Of a DNA stretch of 64,000 bases, positions 63,030-64,000 are shown piece by piece. Positions within the stretch are counted from its first letter, which is position 1; the number at the start of each line of letters is the position of its first letter. The notes under the pieces were generated by a model. The model saw only the letters and a program-made list of their open reading frames with translations, was not told the origin of the DNA and did not search any database. The translations under genes were made by a program, and so were the position numbers. The stretch lies in assembly GCA_905221605.1 (NCBI GenBank), contig CAJNDS010000194.1, positions 126,001 to 190,000 on the forward strand. The letters run 5' to 3'. The stretch is from Symbiodinium natans (Eukaryota; Sar; Dinophyceae; Suessiales; Symbiodiniaceae).

Positions 63030-63799
63030 GACCAACATGATCAACATGAATCAGTTTCAACAACCTTCGGCCAACCGTCCTTTGCAACATGGTGCAGTCA
63101 TGTTTCAAAATGTTTCGTTGTGCCAGTGCCGCGATCGAAATCAGGCCTCCATGACACATGAAAGAATGGAGTGACGGACAAAGTAGGGGCACCTTGCAGC
63201 TCACCCTCATGCTCAAGAAGTAGCCGTGATGCTGCTAGCTGCTAAGCGCCGCCTTTCTAGCCGCTTGTCACATTGCTATACGACGTGGTAGCTCTGGGTG
63301 CTGGCCACAAGTTCCCAAAGAGCACGTTAAGTAGTTATAGCCGCTATGGCTTTGCAAAGAGCATAGCCAGGAGAGGCAAGTTTCAAACCGACTGCTCTCC
63401 ACAAGCAAGTGTTGCAGAAAGATGGGCTCATGTTTGCTTTTCGAGCTGCTAATATATTCTGTGGGAACCTCAGGAGCGATTTGCCTTCTTGCAGACAATC
63501 ACCTGATCCCTCAAGCATCAGAGACACCGGCAAACAAAGACCTGATATGAGATTCGGATAGAACATATGTCAATTCCGGCTAGCCCAAGCCACACCTAAA
63601 CACGTTAAAGAGAAGCAACAGGAAAGACTGAAGCGCATTACAGTGAGGGCTAGGGACTCTTGGGAGACTCTTGGGGGGAGTCCCCTGGAAGCCCGGGCCG
63701 TATGGCGCCGAGCAAGAGGTTGGACTCGGCTCAGAGCGAAGTGCATCGTGAAACCCTGTGGGGAGTCCCCTTTTTGACACCCTCTTGTGCTCCCTGCAG
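63030..63799. other. No recognisable gene
   Basis: Short frames on both strands without motifs; no repeats noted. Confidence 0.4.
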
Positions 63800-63953
63800 G
63801 AGCAGACAGAGCAGTCAGCCGAAGGCGAAGCGGCTGAAAGGCCTCGACTCTGGCGCTACGGCGCGCTGCGCAACCGTCGCCCATGCCATTGCCAAGGCCA
63901 GCATCCATCTGCAAGCCACAACAGGCCACACCACGGGCCACGACAGGCCATGA
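63800..63953 (+). CDS. Coding-like C-terminal exon, unknown gene
   Basis: After TCCCTGCAG a frame reads SQPKAKRLKGLDSGATARCA, then TVAHAIAKASIHLQATT, and enters the 11-bp repeat before a TGA at 63951. Protein-like composition; family unknown. Confidence 0.35.
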
Positions 63954-63976
63954 CAGGCCACAACAGGCCACAACAC
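63916..63976. repeat. 11-bp tandem repeat (GGCCACAACA units)
   Basis: Five to six units of AGGCCACAACA with ACC, GAC and TGAC variants near the window end. Confidence 0.85.
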
Positions 63977-64000
63977 GAATGTCGACAATCTTGTAGAGGG

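Noticed and set aside
1-64000. tRNA or rRNA genes
   Set aside because: A visual search for the TTCGAAT/TTCAAAT T-loop with matching stems found no convincing cloverleaf and no rRNA-like stretch. A covariance-model search would be decisive.

Overview
The window looks like nuclear DNA of a dinoflagellate, most likely a Symbiodiniaceae-type genome. Four things point there. A complete dinoflagellate spliced-leader sequence is embedded in genomic DNA at 54187-54208, followed by truncated leader relicts. Introns that restore recognisable protein domains have GC-AG and GA-AG as well as GT-AG ends. Nearly all recognisable exons lie on the + strand. Genes are sparse and broken into small exons among abundant simple repeats, tandem arrays and retroelements. 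No bacterial operons, ribosome-binding sites, CRISPR arrays, tRNA or rRNA genes were recognised.

Layout. 1-3 kb: a ten-copy 168-bp satellite (1080-2672) beside C2H2 zinc-finger exons (about 2738-2949). 4.3-9.3 kb: coding-like exons, then a single-domain voltage-gated ion channel with EF-hands whose last exon ends at 9301. 9.3-13 kb: scattered coding-like exons. 13.0-21.1 kb: a tandem array built from two modules, U and G, in the order U G U G G G U; each G carries an intact intronless 231-codon gene of unknown function with a Cys/His-rich tail. 22.2 kb: a VP-PGQ repeat protein. 23.9-24.7 kb: an unidentified multi-exon gene. 26.1-27.8 kb: an FCP1/SCP (NIF)-type phosphatase. 30.4-31.1 kb: a J-domain protein with three GC-AG introns. 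33.6-37.9 kb: a nested set of 42-, ~62-, ~72- and 14-bp tandem arrays, with a truncated LINE inserted inside the 62-bp array. 39.4-40.2 kb: a second, broken LINE tail. 42154-52728: an intact Ty1/copia retrotransposon on the - strand with identical 211-bp LTRs and a 5-bp target duplication. 54.2-55.1 kb: a spliced-leader relict marking a retroposed mRNA, then 230 bp of telomere-like 8-mers. 55-64 kb: scattered coding-like exons, including a serine/arginine-rich C-terminal exon at 60211-60391.

The + strand genes do not form an operon or pathway. They fit the unidirectional gene blocks, tandem amplification and mRNA retroposition known in dinoflagellates. The most unusual items are the copia element (membrane-anchored N-terminal extension ahead of gag, a SAP-like motif, a large coiled-coil C-terminal extension, a start codon straddling the LTR and primer-binding site), the amplified G gene family, and the stacked spliced-leader relict.
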